Shown piece by piece: positions 1 through 7,495 of a stretch of DNA of 64,000 nt (positions are counted from its first letter, which is position 1; the number at the start of each line of letters is the position of its first letter). This DNA comes from Bacillus sp. FJAT-28004. Its GTDB lineage: Bacteria; Bacillota; Bacilli; Paenibacillales; Paenibacillaceae. Below the pieces are notes generated by a model. That model was given only the letters and a program-made list of their open reading frames with translations, made no database searches and was not told where the DNA came from. A program made the translations under genes and the position numbers. The DNA lies in NCBI RefSeq assembly GCF_001280845.1, contig NZ_LGHP01000003.1, positions 547 through 64,546 on the forward strand. The letters are read 5' to 3'.

Positions 1-182
1 GCACCGCTGGGTAGCCAAGTACGGACGGGATAAGCGCTGAAAGCATCTAAGCGTGAAGCCCCCCTCAAGATGAGATTTCCCAGTATGTAAGACCCCTTGA
101 AGACGACGAGGTTGATAGGTTCGGGGTGGAAGCACAGCAATGTGTGTAGCTGACGAATACTAATCGGTCGAGGGCTTATCCT
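1..182 (+). rRNA. 23S ribosomal RNA, 3' end (partial)
   Basis: The first 180 or so bases match the conserved 3' end of bacterial 23S rRNA: the segment around 80-180 carries the end-helix features, including the run GACGAATACTAATCGGTCGA just before the 3' end. The 5' part lies outside the window. The exact 3' end (about 182) is estimated by comparison with the usual terminus. Confidence 0.93.
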
Positions 183-294
183 AAACACGTTTGCCGTGAC
201 CCATACATCCGGTAGACAGCAGCATGAAGGCTTCAGCAAGCCTAACTTTCGTATCCAGTTTTCAGGGCGCAATTTGCTTTGAAATGTTTAATAT
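183..294 (+). other. rRNA-tRNA spacer without a 5S gene
   Basis: The 112 bases between the 23S end and the first tRNA are too short and of the wrong sequence for a 5S rRNA gene (none of the conserved 5S blocks can be found). The cluster therefore runs 23S to tRNA-Asn directly. Confidence 0.7.
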
Positions 295-370
295 TCCCTG
301 ATAGCTCAGTTGGTAGAGCACTCGACTGTTAATCGAGTTGTCACAGGTTCGAGTCCTGTTCGGGGAGCCA
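295..370 (+). tRNA. tRNA-Asn (GTT)
   Basis: Full cloverleaf: 7-bp acceptor (TCCCTGA with TCGGGGA), anticodon GTT, GGTTCGAGTCC T-arm and encoded CCA. First of sixteen tRNAs in the cluster. Confidence 0.97.
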
Positions 371-374
371 TTGT

Positions 375-465
375 AGAGAGGTGTCCGAGTGGTCGAAGGA
401 GCACGATTGGAAATCGTGTAGGCTCTAACCGGGTCTCGAGGGTTCGAATCCCTTCCTCTCTGCCA
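375..465 (+). tRNA. tRNA-Ser (GGA)
   Basis: Class II tRNA with a long variable arm, acceptor AGAGAGG with CCTCTCT, anticodon GGA, encoded CCA. Only four bases separate it from tRNA-Asn. Confidence 0.97.
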
Positions 466-469
466 GTAA

Positions 470-544
470 GGCCCGTTGGTCAAGTGGTTAAGACACCTCC
501 CTTTCACGGAGGTAACAGGGGTTCGAGTCCCCTACGGGTCACCA
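470..544 (+). tRNA. tRNA-Glu (TTC)
   Basis: Acceptor GGCCCGT pairs with ACGGGTC; anticodon TTC in the loop CTTTCAC; encoded CCA. Confidence 0.97.
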
Positions 545-611
545 ACTTTTCTTAAAAAAAAGATTGACAAAAAAGAATGACCTATGATAAGATATAAAGG
601 TCGCTCAACAT

Positions 612-687
612 GGAGGATTAGCTCAGCTGGGAGAGCATCTGCCTTACAAGCAGAGGGTCGGCGGTTCGATCCCGTCATCCTCCACCA
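612..687 (+). tRNA. tRNA-Val (TAC)
   Basis: Acceptor GGAGGAT pairs with ATCCTCC; anticodon TAC; encoded CCA. Confidence 0.97.
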
Positions 688-705
688 TTTAATAATTAAT
701 AACGA

Positions 706-782
<77 letters not shown>

Positions 783-820
783 AATTCTTTACCTTTCGGA
801 ACTTTCCGAGAACATGATGT

Positions 821-897
821 GGAGCTGTGGTGTAGTGGCCCAACATGCCTGCCTGTCACGCAGGAGACCGCGGGTTCGAATCCCGTCAGCTCCGCCA
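821..897 (+). tRNA. tRNA-Asp (GTC)
   Basis: Acceptor GGAGCTG pairs with CAGCTCC; anticodon GTC; encoded CCA. Confidence 0.97.
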
Positions 898-913
898 CTT
901 TTAAACAACATCA

Positions 914-989
<76 letters not shown>

Positions 990-1020
990 TTTATTTAGTA
1001 CAAGTAATACAAGTGAATAT

Positions 1021-1096
<76 letters not shown>

Positions 1097-1099
1097 CAT

Positions 1100-1184
1100 G
1101 GAGGATTAGTGAAGTGGCTAAACACGGCAGACTGTAAATCTGCTCTCTCTGAGTTCGGTGGTTCGAATCCATCATCCTCCACCA
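1100..1184 (+). tRNA. tRNA-Tyr (GTA)
   Basis: Class II tRNA with a long variable arm, acceptor GGAGGAT with ATCCTCC, anticodon GTA; encoded CCA. Only three bases follow tRNA-Thr. Confidence 0.97.
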
Positions 1185-1195
1185 TTTTTTACCTT

Positions 1196-1269
1196 AGGGG
1201 CATAGTTTAAAGGTAGAACAAAGGTCTCCAAAACCTTTGGTGTGGGTTCAATTCCTGCTGCCCCTGCCA
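1196..1269 (+). tRNA. tRNA-Trp (CCA)
   Basis: Acceptor AGGGGCA pairs with TGCCCCT; anticodon CCA in loop CTCCAAA; encoded 3' CCA. Confidence 0.97.
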
Positions 1270-1286
1270 ATAAAACATTTGAATAT

Positions 1287-1363
1287 GGCGGTCGTGGCGA
1301 AGTGGTTAACGCATCGGTTTGTGGATCCGACACTCGGGGGTTCAATTCCCCTCGATCGCCCCA
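1287..1363 (+). tRNA. tRNA-His (GTG)
   Basis: Anticodon GTG. The extra G at the 5' end (G-1, position 1287) opposite C73, typical of tRNA-His, is encoded. Encoded CCA. Confidence 0.96.
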
Positions 1364-1394
1364 TTAATTCAAAAATTAGCGTTTTGTATTTTGT

Positions 1395-1469
1395 TGGGGA
1401 TTAGCCAAGCGGTAAGGCAACGGACTTTGACTCCGTCATTCTCAGGTTCGATCCCTGAATCCCCAGCCA
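1395..1469 (+). tRNA. tRNA-Gln (TTG)
   Basis: Acceptor TGGGGAT pairs with ATCCCCA; anticodon TTG; encoded CCA. Confidence 0.97.
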
Positions 1470-1476
1470 TTTATAT

Positions 1477-1551
1477 GCGGAAGTGGCTCAGCGGTAGAGC
1501 ATCGCCTTGCCAAGGCGAGGGTCGCGGGTTCGATTCCCGTCTTCCGCTCCA
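1477..1551 (+). tRNA. tRNA-Gly (GCC)
   Basis: Acceptor GCGGAAG pairs with CTTCCGC; anticodon GCC in loop TTGCCAA; encoded CCA. Confidence 0.97.
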
Positions 1552-1558
1552 TTTAGTT

Positions 1559-1632
1559 GGCGCCATAGCCAAGTGGTAAGGCAGAGCTCTGCAAAAGCTC
1601 TACCCCCAGTTCGAGTCTGGGTGGCGCCTCCA
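1559..1632 (+). tRNA. tRNA-Cys (GCA)
   Basis: Acceptor GGCGCCA pairs with TGGCGCC; anticodon GCA; encoded CCA. Confidence 0.97.
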
Positions 1633-1657
1633 CAGATTTCTCTATGAAACAAAATAT

Positions 1658-1734
1658 GTGCCCTTAGCTCAGCTGGATAGAGCGTTTGACTACGAATCAA
1701 AAGGCCAGGAGTTCGAATCTCTTAGGGCACGCCA
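1658..1734 (+). tRNA. tRNA-Arg (ACG)
   Basis: Acceptor GTGCCCT pairs with AGGGCAC; anticodon ACG, expected to be read as ICG after deamination; encoded CCA. Confidence 0.97.
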
Positions 1735-1747
1735 TCTTTACTCAAAT

Positions 1748-1829
1748 GCCGATGTGGCGGAATGGCAGACGCGCGCGACTCAAAATCGTGAGGGAAACCG
1801 TGGAGGTTCGAGTCCTCTCATCGGCACCA
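1748..1829 (+). tRNA. tRNA-Leu (CAA)
   Basis: Class II tRNA, acceptor GCCGATG with CATCGGC, anticodon CAA, encoded CCA. Last tRNA of the cluster; the terminator follows 13 bases later. Confidence 0.96.
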
Positions 1830-1842
1830 AACTTTCTAACAC

Positions 1843-1880
1843 AAACTCTTAAGATCAATTTGATCTTAAGAGTTTTTTTG
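1843..1880 (+). terminator. Terminator of the rRNA-tRNA cluster
   Basis: Long perfect inverted repeat (arms AACTCTTAAGATC and its complement) with a 3-base loop, followed by a run of seven T. It closes the tRNA transcription unit. Confidence 0.93.
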
Positions 1881-1923
1881 TGTTTATTTTAATATTAGGT
1901 AAAATCGACCTGGAAATTTACCC

Positions 1924-1967
1924 TTTACATCCGTCAAAACCTAGTGTACTATTTAACTAGAACACTA
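1924..1967 (+). promoter_or_regulatory. Promoter with YtrA-type operator
   Basis: TTTACA (1924-1929), 17 bases, TACTAT (1947-1952) looks like a sigma-A promoter. It is overlapped by the inverted repeat TAGTGT (1942-1947) and ACACTA (1962-1967), 14 bases apart. From memory, B. subtilis YtrA binds an AGTGTA/TACACT inverted repeat of similar spacing. The operon downstream encodes a YtrA-type regulator, so autoregulation is likely (inference). Confidence 0.7.
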
Positions 1968-1986
1968 AGACTACGGAGGTAAGAAA

Positions 1987-2943
1987 ATGATGAAATCATC
2001 TTCTGAAATAAAGGGAGCAATCCCCGTACTTTCTTTAAAAAATGTAACCAAACGTATTGCAGGAAAAGCTATCGTAGATCGAATGTCATTTGATATTCAC
2101 AAGGGAGAGATCGTAGGCTTGCTTGGTCCGAACGGGGCAGGAAAAACAACGACGATTCGAATGATTGTTGGATTGATTCAAATGTCTGAGGGAGATGTGC
2201 TTATTCAAGGAAAGAGCATACGCAATGATTTTACAGGCGCCATTCGCCATATCGGAGCTATTATAGAAAATCCCGAGTTTTATCCATATATGACTGGGTA
2301 TGATAATCTAAAGCAATATCAGAGAATGTCATCTGGTATTACGGAAGAACGGATAAAAGCAGTTACCGAGCTGGTAGGTTTAGAAGCAGCAATGAATAAG
2401 AAAGTAAAAGCTTATTCTCTTGGAATGAGGCAGCGTCTAGGCATTGCACAAGCGCTGCTAGACAATCCATCCTTGTTGATACTGGATGAACCAACTAATG
2501 GCTTAGATCCAGCAGGCATTCGTGAAATGAGACAATATTTGAAAAGAATCGCAGTCCAAGAAGGCATATCGATTCTTGTATCCAGTCACTTGCTCTCGGA
2601 AATGGAGCTCATGTGCAGCCGAGTTGTTGTAATTCAGGAAGGTAAATATGTGACTCATCGTTCACTAAGTGATACTGAAGAGCAATCCAAGCAGCTATCA
2701 GTCGTTATCCGAGTGGATGATATCGAACGAGCAAGTCGTATTTCTAAGAATATAGATGGAGTTGAGGTTATTCAGCTCTTAAAAGATAGTAGTGAGCTTG
2801 TATTAGCTCTTCAGAATGAACTTATTCCTCAGATTGTAAGCAAGCTAGGCGAAGAGGATATTAAAATTTATCGGATAACTGAAGCGAAGATATCACTTGA
2901 AGACGAGTTTTTGAAATGGACTGGAGGTAGTCGCATTGCTTAA
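1987..2943 (+). CDS. ABC transporter ATP-binding protein (BcrA/YtrB type)
   Basis: A 318-residue ATPase subunit of an ABC exporter-type system. Visible motifs in order: Walker A GPNGAGKT near residue 47, a degenerate signature YSLGMRQR, Walker B LLILDEP followed by TNGLDP, and an H-loop SSHLL. The C-terminal 90 residues resemble the extension of bacitracin-resistance-type ATPases. The ATG at 1987 follows an ACGGAGGT ribosome binding site. The next gene, its presumed membrane partner, overlaps it by 8 bases, so the two are translationally coupled. First gene of a five-gene operon that contains a GntR/YtrA repressor; such operons in Bacilli respond to cell-wall-active antibiotics (family knowledge). 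The true substrate cannot be read from the sequence. Confidence 0.88.
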   Translation: MMKSSSEIKGAIPVLSLKNVTKRIAGKAIVDRMSFDIHKGEIVGLLGPNGAGKTTTIRMIVGLIQMSEGDVLIQGKSIRNDFTGAIRHIGAIIENPEFYPYMTGYDNLKQYQRMSSGITEERIKAVTELVGLEAAMNKKVKAYSLGMRQRLGIAQALLDNPSLLILDEPTNGLDPAGIREMRQYLKRIAVQEGISILVSSHLLSEMELMCSRVVVIQEGKYVTHRSLSDTEEQSKQLSVVIRVDDIERASRISKNIDGVEVIQLLKDSSELVLALQNELIPQIVSKLGEEDIKIYRITEAKISLEDEFLKWTGGSRIA

Positions 2944-3691
2944 TTTTAGCGGACTAGTATTAAATGAATGGTTGAAAATGTCAAAGAAACGCAGCTTCTT
3001 CATTGCTTACGCAGTAATGCTCTTTACGATTGTAGGTTTCACCTATTTAATCTGGAAGATGGCTGGTGAAGAGTTTCCAACCATGCTAGAATTTGCTGGA
3101 TCGATTATGTCAACGAATGGAGTCGGGCAGGTTGTAACGATTGTAGCCATTATATTCACAGCAGGAATTGTCGCAAAGGAACATCAATTAGGTACAGTTA
3201 AGTTTTTGCTAATACGAGCACACGGAAGAAGCAAGATTTTGGCGTCAAAATATGTAGCAGCAATATTGTTTGTTTGTTCTCTCATCATTTTCACAATTGT
3301 TGCTGCTCTTGCGGCAAGTGGAATAGCGTTTGGCTTTGAATCGACAGGGGACATAACCTGGTTGGATGTTGCGAAATCAATGCTCTTTCAAACGGTTTAT
3401 ACGATCATTTATGTAAGTTTAACGTTTATGTTCGGCATTTTAACAAGATCATCAGGGGCAACGATAGGAATAGGAATGACGGCTGTTTTACTGGAAGGCT
3501 TATTGAAAATGTTATTATCAAACTATGATTTCTCCAAATATCTACTTTTTATGAATACAGATCTATCGTTATTTGCAGGCAATGAATCATCATCAGGCGG
3601 GATCTTATTCCCAAGTATCGTATGTACAGCATATGTGTGTTTGTTTTTAGTCATAAGTTTTGTTACGTTCAAAAAACGGGATATTGCCTAA
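2936..3691 (+). CDS. ABC transporter permease (ABC-2 type)
   Basis: A 251-residue integral membrane protein with about six hydrophobic segments (near residues 20-40, 55-80, 100-130, 145-170, 180-200 and 225-245), typical of ABC-2 permeases that pair with BcrA-type ATPases. Start is TTG at 2936, chosen because CTGGAGGT lies 8 bases upstream inside the end of the preceding ATPase gene. It belongs to the YtrA-controlled operon and probably forms the transmembrane half of the exporter with the product at 1987-2943. Sequence is too divergent to name a substrate. Confidence 0.82.
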   Translation: MLNFSGLVLNEWLKMSKKRSFFIAYAVMLFTIVGFTYLIWKMAGEEFPTMLEFAGSIMSTNGVGQVVTIVAIIFTAGIVAKEHQLGTVKFLLIRAHGRSKILASKYVAAILFVCSLIIFTIVAALAASGIAFGFESTGDITWLDVAKSMLFQTVYTIIYVSLTFMFGILTRSSGATIGIGMTAVLLEGLLKMLLSNYDFSKYLLFMNTDLSLFAGNESSSGGILFPSIVCTAYVCLFLVISFVTFKKRDIA

Positions 3692-3736
3692 TATGCAACG
3701 TTTTCGAGAGGGCAGTTGAGGGGAGAAGGACATATT

Positions 3737-4117
3737 GTGAGCATAGAATTTGATAATAATTTGCCGATCTACTTGCAGATCATGAATTATATTAAGAAAG
3801 AAATCGTTATTGGCAAGTTAAAGGCTGGGGATAAAATACCGGCAGTACGAGAACTTGCGTTAGAACTACAAATCAACCCGAATACGATACAACGAACCTT
3901 TCAGGAGCTTGAGCGAGAACAAATCGTCGAAACGAAGCGTGGACTTGGCCGATATGTAACTAGCGAGGAGTCGAAAATAATGGAAATCAAAAAAGAAATG
4001 GCAGGCGATTTGCTCGGTCGCTTCATACAAGGGATGCAGGAGCTTGGCTTCGCAAATAACGATATTGTAACTATCGTTTCACAAGCAGTGAAAGAAGAAG
4101 ATAAAGAAAAGGAGTGA
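3737..4117 (+). CDS. GntR family regulator, YtrA subfamily
   Basis: A 126-residue transcriptional regulator. An N-terminal winged helix-turn-helix (PIYLQIMNYIKKEI..., ELQINPNTIQRTFQELE, GLGRYVT) is followed by only about 45 residues, the short C-terminal dimerisation module that defines the YtrA subfamily; no ligand-binding domain is present. The GTG at 3737 is preferred over a TTG 21 bases upstream because GGGGAGAAGGA ends 6 bases before it. It lies in the middle of an operon of two ABC systems and presumably represses the promoter at 1924-1952, whose inverted repeat fits this subfamily. Confidence 0.88.
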   Translation: MSIEFDNNLPIYLQIMNYIKKEIVIGKLKAGDKIPAVRELALELQINPNTIQRTFQELEREQIVETKRGLGRYVTSEESKIMEIKKEMAGDLLGRFIQGMQELGFANNDIVTIVSQAVKEEDKEKE

Positions 4118-4124
4118 AGGAATT

Positions 4125-4823
4125 GTGGAGAGCGTTTTGCAGCTGACAGAAGTATCAAAATCTTTTGCCGGTAAGAAGGCGTTAGACCAAATATCGCTCA
4201 CATTAGCGCCTGGGAAGATTGTTGGTTTGTTAGGAAGCAATGGCAGTGGTAAAAGTACACTGATGAAAATAGCAGCAGGACTCATTCATCCGGCTTCTGG
4301 CACGGTGAAGATTGACGGTCGACTTGTAGGACAGGAAACAAAAGTGATTACATCTTTTATGCCTGATCAGCCACTGACGGAGAGTTGGATGCGCGTAGAG
4401 GACGCGATAGATTTTTATAAGGATTTTTATGCGGATTTTGATAATAAGAAGGCAAATGAAATGCTTGCTTTCATGAATTTGAATAAACGGGATCGTGTTA
4501 GTGCGTTATCTAAAGGGATGAACGAACGTCTTCAACTTACACTCGTATTATCGCGAAATGCGAAGTTGTATTTGCTCGATGAGCCGATCGGAGGAGTAGA
4601 TCCAGTAGCAAGAGCGAAAATTTTGGACGCGATTGTTAACTACTATAACGAAGAGAGCAGCTTAGTCATTTCAACCCACCTTGTACGCGATATTGAGCGG
4701 GTCTTCGATGAAGTTGTGTTCATACGTGAGGGTAAAATTGTATTGCAGGATGAGGTAGAAAATATACGATTGGCTCACGGAAAAAGCGTTGATGAGATGT
4801 TTAAGGCGGTGTTTGGGGAATGA
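4125..4823 (+). CDS. ABC transporter ATP-binding protein (second of operon)
   Basis: A 232-residue ABC ATPase: Walker A GSNGSGKST near residue 37, a degenerate signature LSKGMNERLQL, Walker B LYLLDEPIGGVDP and H-loop STHLV. It is shorter than the first ATPase of the operon and not a close copy of it, resembling the second ATPase of ytr-type operons. GTG start at 4125 behind AAGGAGTGAAGG, seven bases after the GntR stop. It ends in an ATGA overlap with the next gene, its likely membrane partner. Confidence 0.87.
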   Translation: MESVLQLTEVSKSFAGKKALDQISLTLAPGKIVGLLGSNGSGKSTLMKIAAGLIHPASGTVKIDGRLVGQETKVITSFMPDQPLTESWMRVEDAIDFYKDFYADFDNKKANEMLAFMNLNKRDRVSALSKGMNERLQLTLVLSRNAKLYLLDEPIGGVDPVARAKILDAIVNYYNEESSLVISTHLVRDIERVFDEVVFIREGKIVLQDEVENIRLAHGKSVDEMFKAVFGE

Positions 4824-5575
4824 TCAAGCTGTTGAAATACGATTGGAAGCGAAGCAATGATGGTGTCCTCAGCACGCTTGCAATCTTTATCATATTAGAA
4901 GCAGCGCTATCAATCACTGGGGCAACGCGTAACTGGGATGAAAATCTTATAATCGCGTTTAGTATTTTCGGCTATGTAATGACTTTCATCTTGTTGTTCA
5001 TCCATTGCTGCCGGACGTTTGACAGAAATCTTAAATCCTATAGTCGTCGCTTACTGCCGCTGCACCCAATCAATGGAATAGGCGCTGCAATACTTTTAGG
5101 CTGGATAACCATGCTGCTCGTTTTGATTATTGCAGCTATTCATATCGCGATCTTCTTAGCTTTTTCGGATATGGATATTCAAGCTTTCAAAGAGCATGTT
5201 TCTTTAGAGAAAGGCGCTCTATTCGGAATGATACTAAGCTACATTTGGATGTACACATCATTTATGCTGTCGATCCTTTGTTCCATTACAGTTGCTCGCA
5301 GCTTCAGAATGAAACATTCTACATGGATAGGGATCGTCTTTTACTTTGGGATACAAATTATCGCTTCTTGGCTAACGAATAAGCTATTTGACCAAAGCGA
5401 GGGTATGATGGGCATAGTTTCAGTAAATATACCTCAAACGAATAGCGATGTTGTAACCTTTGGTTCATCTTTCAATACGGATTTTTTATTCGGACCATTT
5501 TTATTGGAGCTAGCGTTCACCTTAGGTTATTTGTTTCTAATGATTTATTTATTAAAAAAGAAAGTCGAGCTTTAA
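4820..5575 (+). CDS. ABC transporter membrane protein (hypothetical permease)
   Basis: A 251-residue protein with about six hydrophobic segments (residues 15-35, 45-65, 90-120, 140-165, 175-195 and 225-245) and a basic C-terminus (LLKKKVEL). It starts at the ATG that overlaps the TGA of the preceding ATPase, so translation is coupled. Its position makes it the membrane component for that ATPase. The sequence has no strong family signature by eye. Last gene of the operon; a hairpin terminator follows. Confidence 0.75.
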   Translation: MIKLLKYDWKRSNDGVLSTLAIFIILEAALSITGATRNWDENLIIAFSIFGYVMTFILLFIHCCRTFDRNLKSYSRRLLPLHPINGIGAAILLGWITMLLVLIIAAIHIAIFLAFSDMDIQAFKEHVSLEKGALFGMILSYIWMYTSFMLSILCSITVARSFRMKHSTWIGIVFYFGIQIIASWLTNKLFDQSEGMMGIVSVNIPQTNSDVVTFGSSFNTDFLFGPFLLELAFTLGYLFLMIYLLKKKVEL

Positions 5576-5590
5576 AAAAGAATGACGATG

Positions 5591-5628
5591 GCGCATGTGG
5601 GGCGAAAATCCTATATGCGCTTTTTTTT
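5591..5628 (+). terminator. Terminator of the YtrA-type operon
   Basis: GCGCAT (5591-5596) and ATGCGC (5615-5620) form a stem with partly pairing flanks, followed by eight T. Confidence 0.75.
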
Positions 5629-5683
5629 ATGCTTTAAATAAGATTATAAAAAATGAGAACTATATCTATTCCAGGTGATTTTA

Positions 5684-5697
5684 AGAAAGCGCTTTAA
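5684..5697 (+). promoter_or_regulatory. cre-like palindrome
   Basis: AGAAAGCGCTTTAA contains the perfect palindrome AAAGCGCTTT, close to the catabolite responsive element bound by CcpA. It lies about 47 bases before the histidine kinase start, ahead of a carbohydrate-uptake cluster, so carbon catabolite control is plausible. Confidence 0.5.
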
Positions 5698-5743
5698 ATG
5701 GTAGTATTAATATGATCCAATCGATATTAGGGGGAAGCGAAAA

Positions 5744-7495
5744 TTGAGGTTCGGTAAATCGATTAGAACTCGTCTTATTATTGGGTTTATGGCAGTAATG
5801 CTGCCGGTAGTTGTGTATATGCTCATTAACAACAGTTACTCACGTGAGATCGTCCGAGAGAAAGTATCAGAGACCTATCGAAACACACTTGATATTTATG
5901 TGGGTCAAACGGATCAGAACTTATCGCAGATTAATGATTATCTTTATAAAATGTCAGTGCTTGATACCGACGTCGGACTGCTTATGTCTTTCCCGATGGA
6001 TAGTGACGGATATACGTTAACGAAGATTAGGATAGATGCAAAGCTGAATCGTGACGTTGGTGTCTATAATCTTATTGATGCTGTATTTCTATATCACGAT
6101 AAAGATATTATTTTTGGAACAAAAAGCTTATATAACGATACTAAAAAAATAATTAAAGCGCATATGGATACGATGACAAAGGAAGAAAACCTGCTTATGA
6201 ATGATCAACATTTATGGGAGGTCAGAGCTGATGAGCGGATGTCAGGTAAGTTTTTTCTGATCAATTTCATCAAGGTGTCAGAGGACTTATACGTCGGCGC
6301 AATAATCAAGGTACAGGATATAAACAGAATGTTATCGATTCAATGGAGTGACGGTGATATCGGACATAATGGCATTTATTTGCGCCAGGGGGATCAGCTG
6401 GTTCAGTCGTTGACAGAAAATCTGGTACCACTTGAACTCACCTATAAAATATCGAAGGAACCGTATGAATCGCTGACTGACCGAAAAACAGGAGATAGTT
6501 ATCTTGTGATGAATAGGATGAGCGATATGGTGAATATAGCCTATCGGGTCGTTATTCCAGAGCGGACGCTCCTGCGAAATCTATTGTTTTTTAGAAATGC
6601 GACATTATTTGCTCCCATTGGGTTTCTTGCCATTTTGCTCATCTATTTGTTCTTTATGCGGAATATGCTGTTTAAGCCGCTGCATGAGCTTATTTTGGGG
6701 ATGAAGAAAATTTCTTTAGGTATGCTGGACGTAAGATTGAAGAAAAACAAATCGCTTGAATTTGAATTTCTAGGTAATACATTCAACATTATGGCGGAGC
6801 AAATCAAAACCTTGAAAATTGATGTTTATGAGGAACAACTTCGAGTGAAGCAAGGTGAATTGAAGCAGCTCCAGGCACAAATTAATCCGCACTTTTATAT
6901 GAACAGCTTAAACATTATTTATAATCTAGCGGCTTTAGGTGATACGGAATCGGTTAAAAAGATGTCGCTGCATCTTGCTGATTATTTCCGATTTATTATG
7001 AAAGCAAATCGGGATACGATCACACTCAAGGAAGAACTGATGCATATCGAAAACTATATGACGATTCAAAAAATTCGGTTCCCTGAGAAGCTGCAATGTA
7101 CATATGAGGGTATTGATGACATTTTGCACTATCCAATTGCTGCTTTGACCATCCAGCCCTTTGTAGAAAATTCGATTATTCATGGGTTCAAAAACAGGCG
7201 GCAGCTTTTCCAAATAAAAATAGGTGCTGAGATGAACTCAGAGCATGGTTTTGCGTTATCGATCAGCGACAACGGAACGGGCTTTAGCCCACAAATACTG
7301 GAGAAGTTGCAAAATAAAGAACCGTTGCAGGAAGGCGAAACGAGCAGCTTAGGCATAATGAATGTTATTCATCGATTACAGCTGCTTTATGGCGAGCGGA
7401 CGTCGATAACTTTCCGTAATCAAACGGAGGGCAGCGGTGCAATTGTCGTTATCGTATTCCCTAAGCTGATGGAAGGGGTGAAAGCCGTTGTATAA
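5744..7495 (+). CDS. Sensor histidine kinase, YesM type
   Basis: A 583-residue membrane sensor. An N-terminal transmembrane helix (about residues 12-32) precedes an extracytoplasmic sensor of about 250 residues, a second helix (about 282-304), a HAMP linker, a His_kinase domain with the phospho-acceptor His383 in the INPHF motif, and a C-terminal HATPase with IQPFVENSI and SDNGTG boxes. This is the LytS/YesM kinase class. TTG start at 5744 behind TAGGGGGA. Its stop overlaps the start of the AraC-type response regulator by 8 bases, so they form a coupled pair that presumably controls the sugar importer downstream. Confidence 0.92.
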   Translation: MRFGKSIRTRLIIGFMAVMLPVVVYMLINNSYSREIVREKVSETYRNTLDIYVGQTDQNLSQINDYLYKMSVLDTDVGLLMSFPMDSDGYTLTKIRIDAKLNRDVGVYNLIDAVFLYHDKDIIFGTKSLYNDTKKIIKAHMDTMTKEENLLMNDQHLWEVRADERMSGKFFLINFIKVSEDLYVGAIIKVQDINRMLSIQWSDGDIGHNGIYLRQGDQLVQSLTENLVPLELTYKISKEPYESLTDRKTGDSYLVMNRMSDMVNIAYRVVIPERTLLRNLLFFRNATLFAPIGFLAILLIYLFFMRNMLFKPLHELILGMKKISLGMLDVRLKKNKSLEFEFLGNTFNIMAEQIKTLKIDVYEEQLRVKQGELKQLQAQINPHFYMNSLNIIYNLAALGDTESVKKMSLHLADYFRFIMKANRDTITLKEELMHIENYMTIQKIRFPEKLQCTYEGIDDILHYPIAALTIQPFVENSIIHGFKNRRQLFQIKIGAEMNSEHGFALSISDNGTGFSPQILEKLQNKEPLQEGETSSLGIMNVIHRLQLLYGERTSITFRNQTEGSGAIVVIVFPKLMEGVKAVV

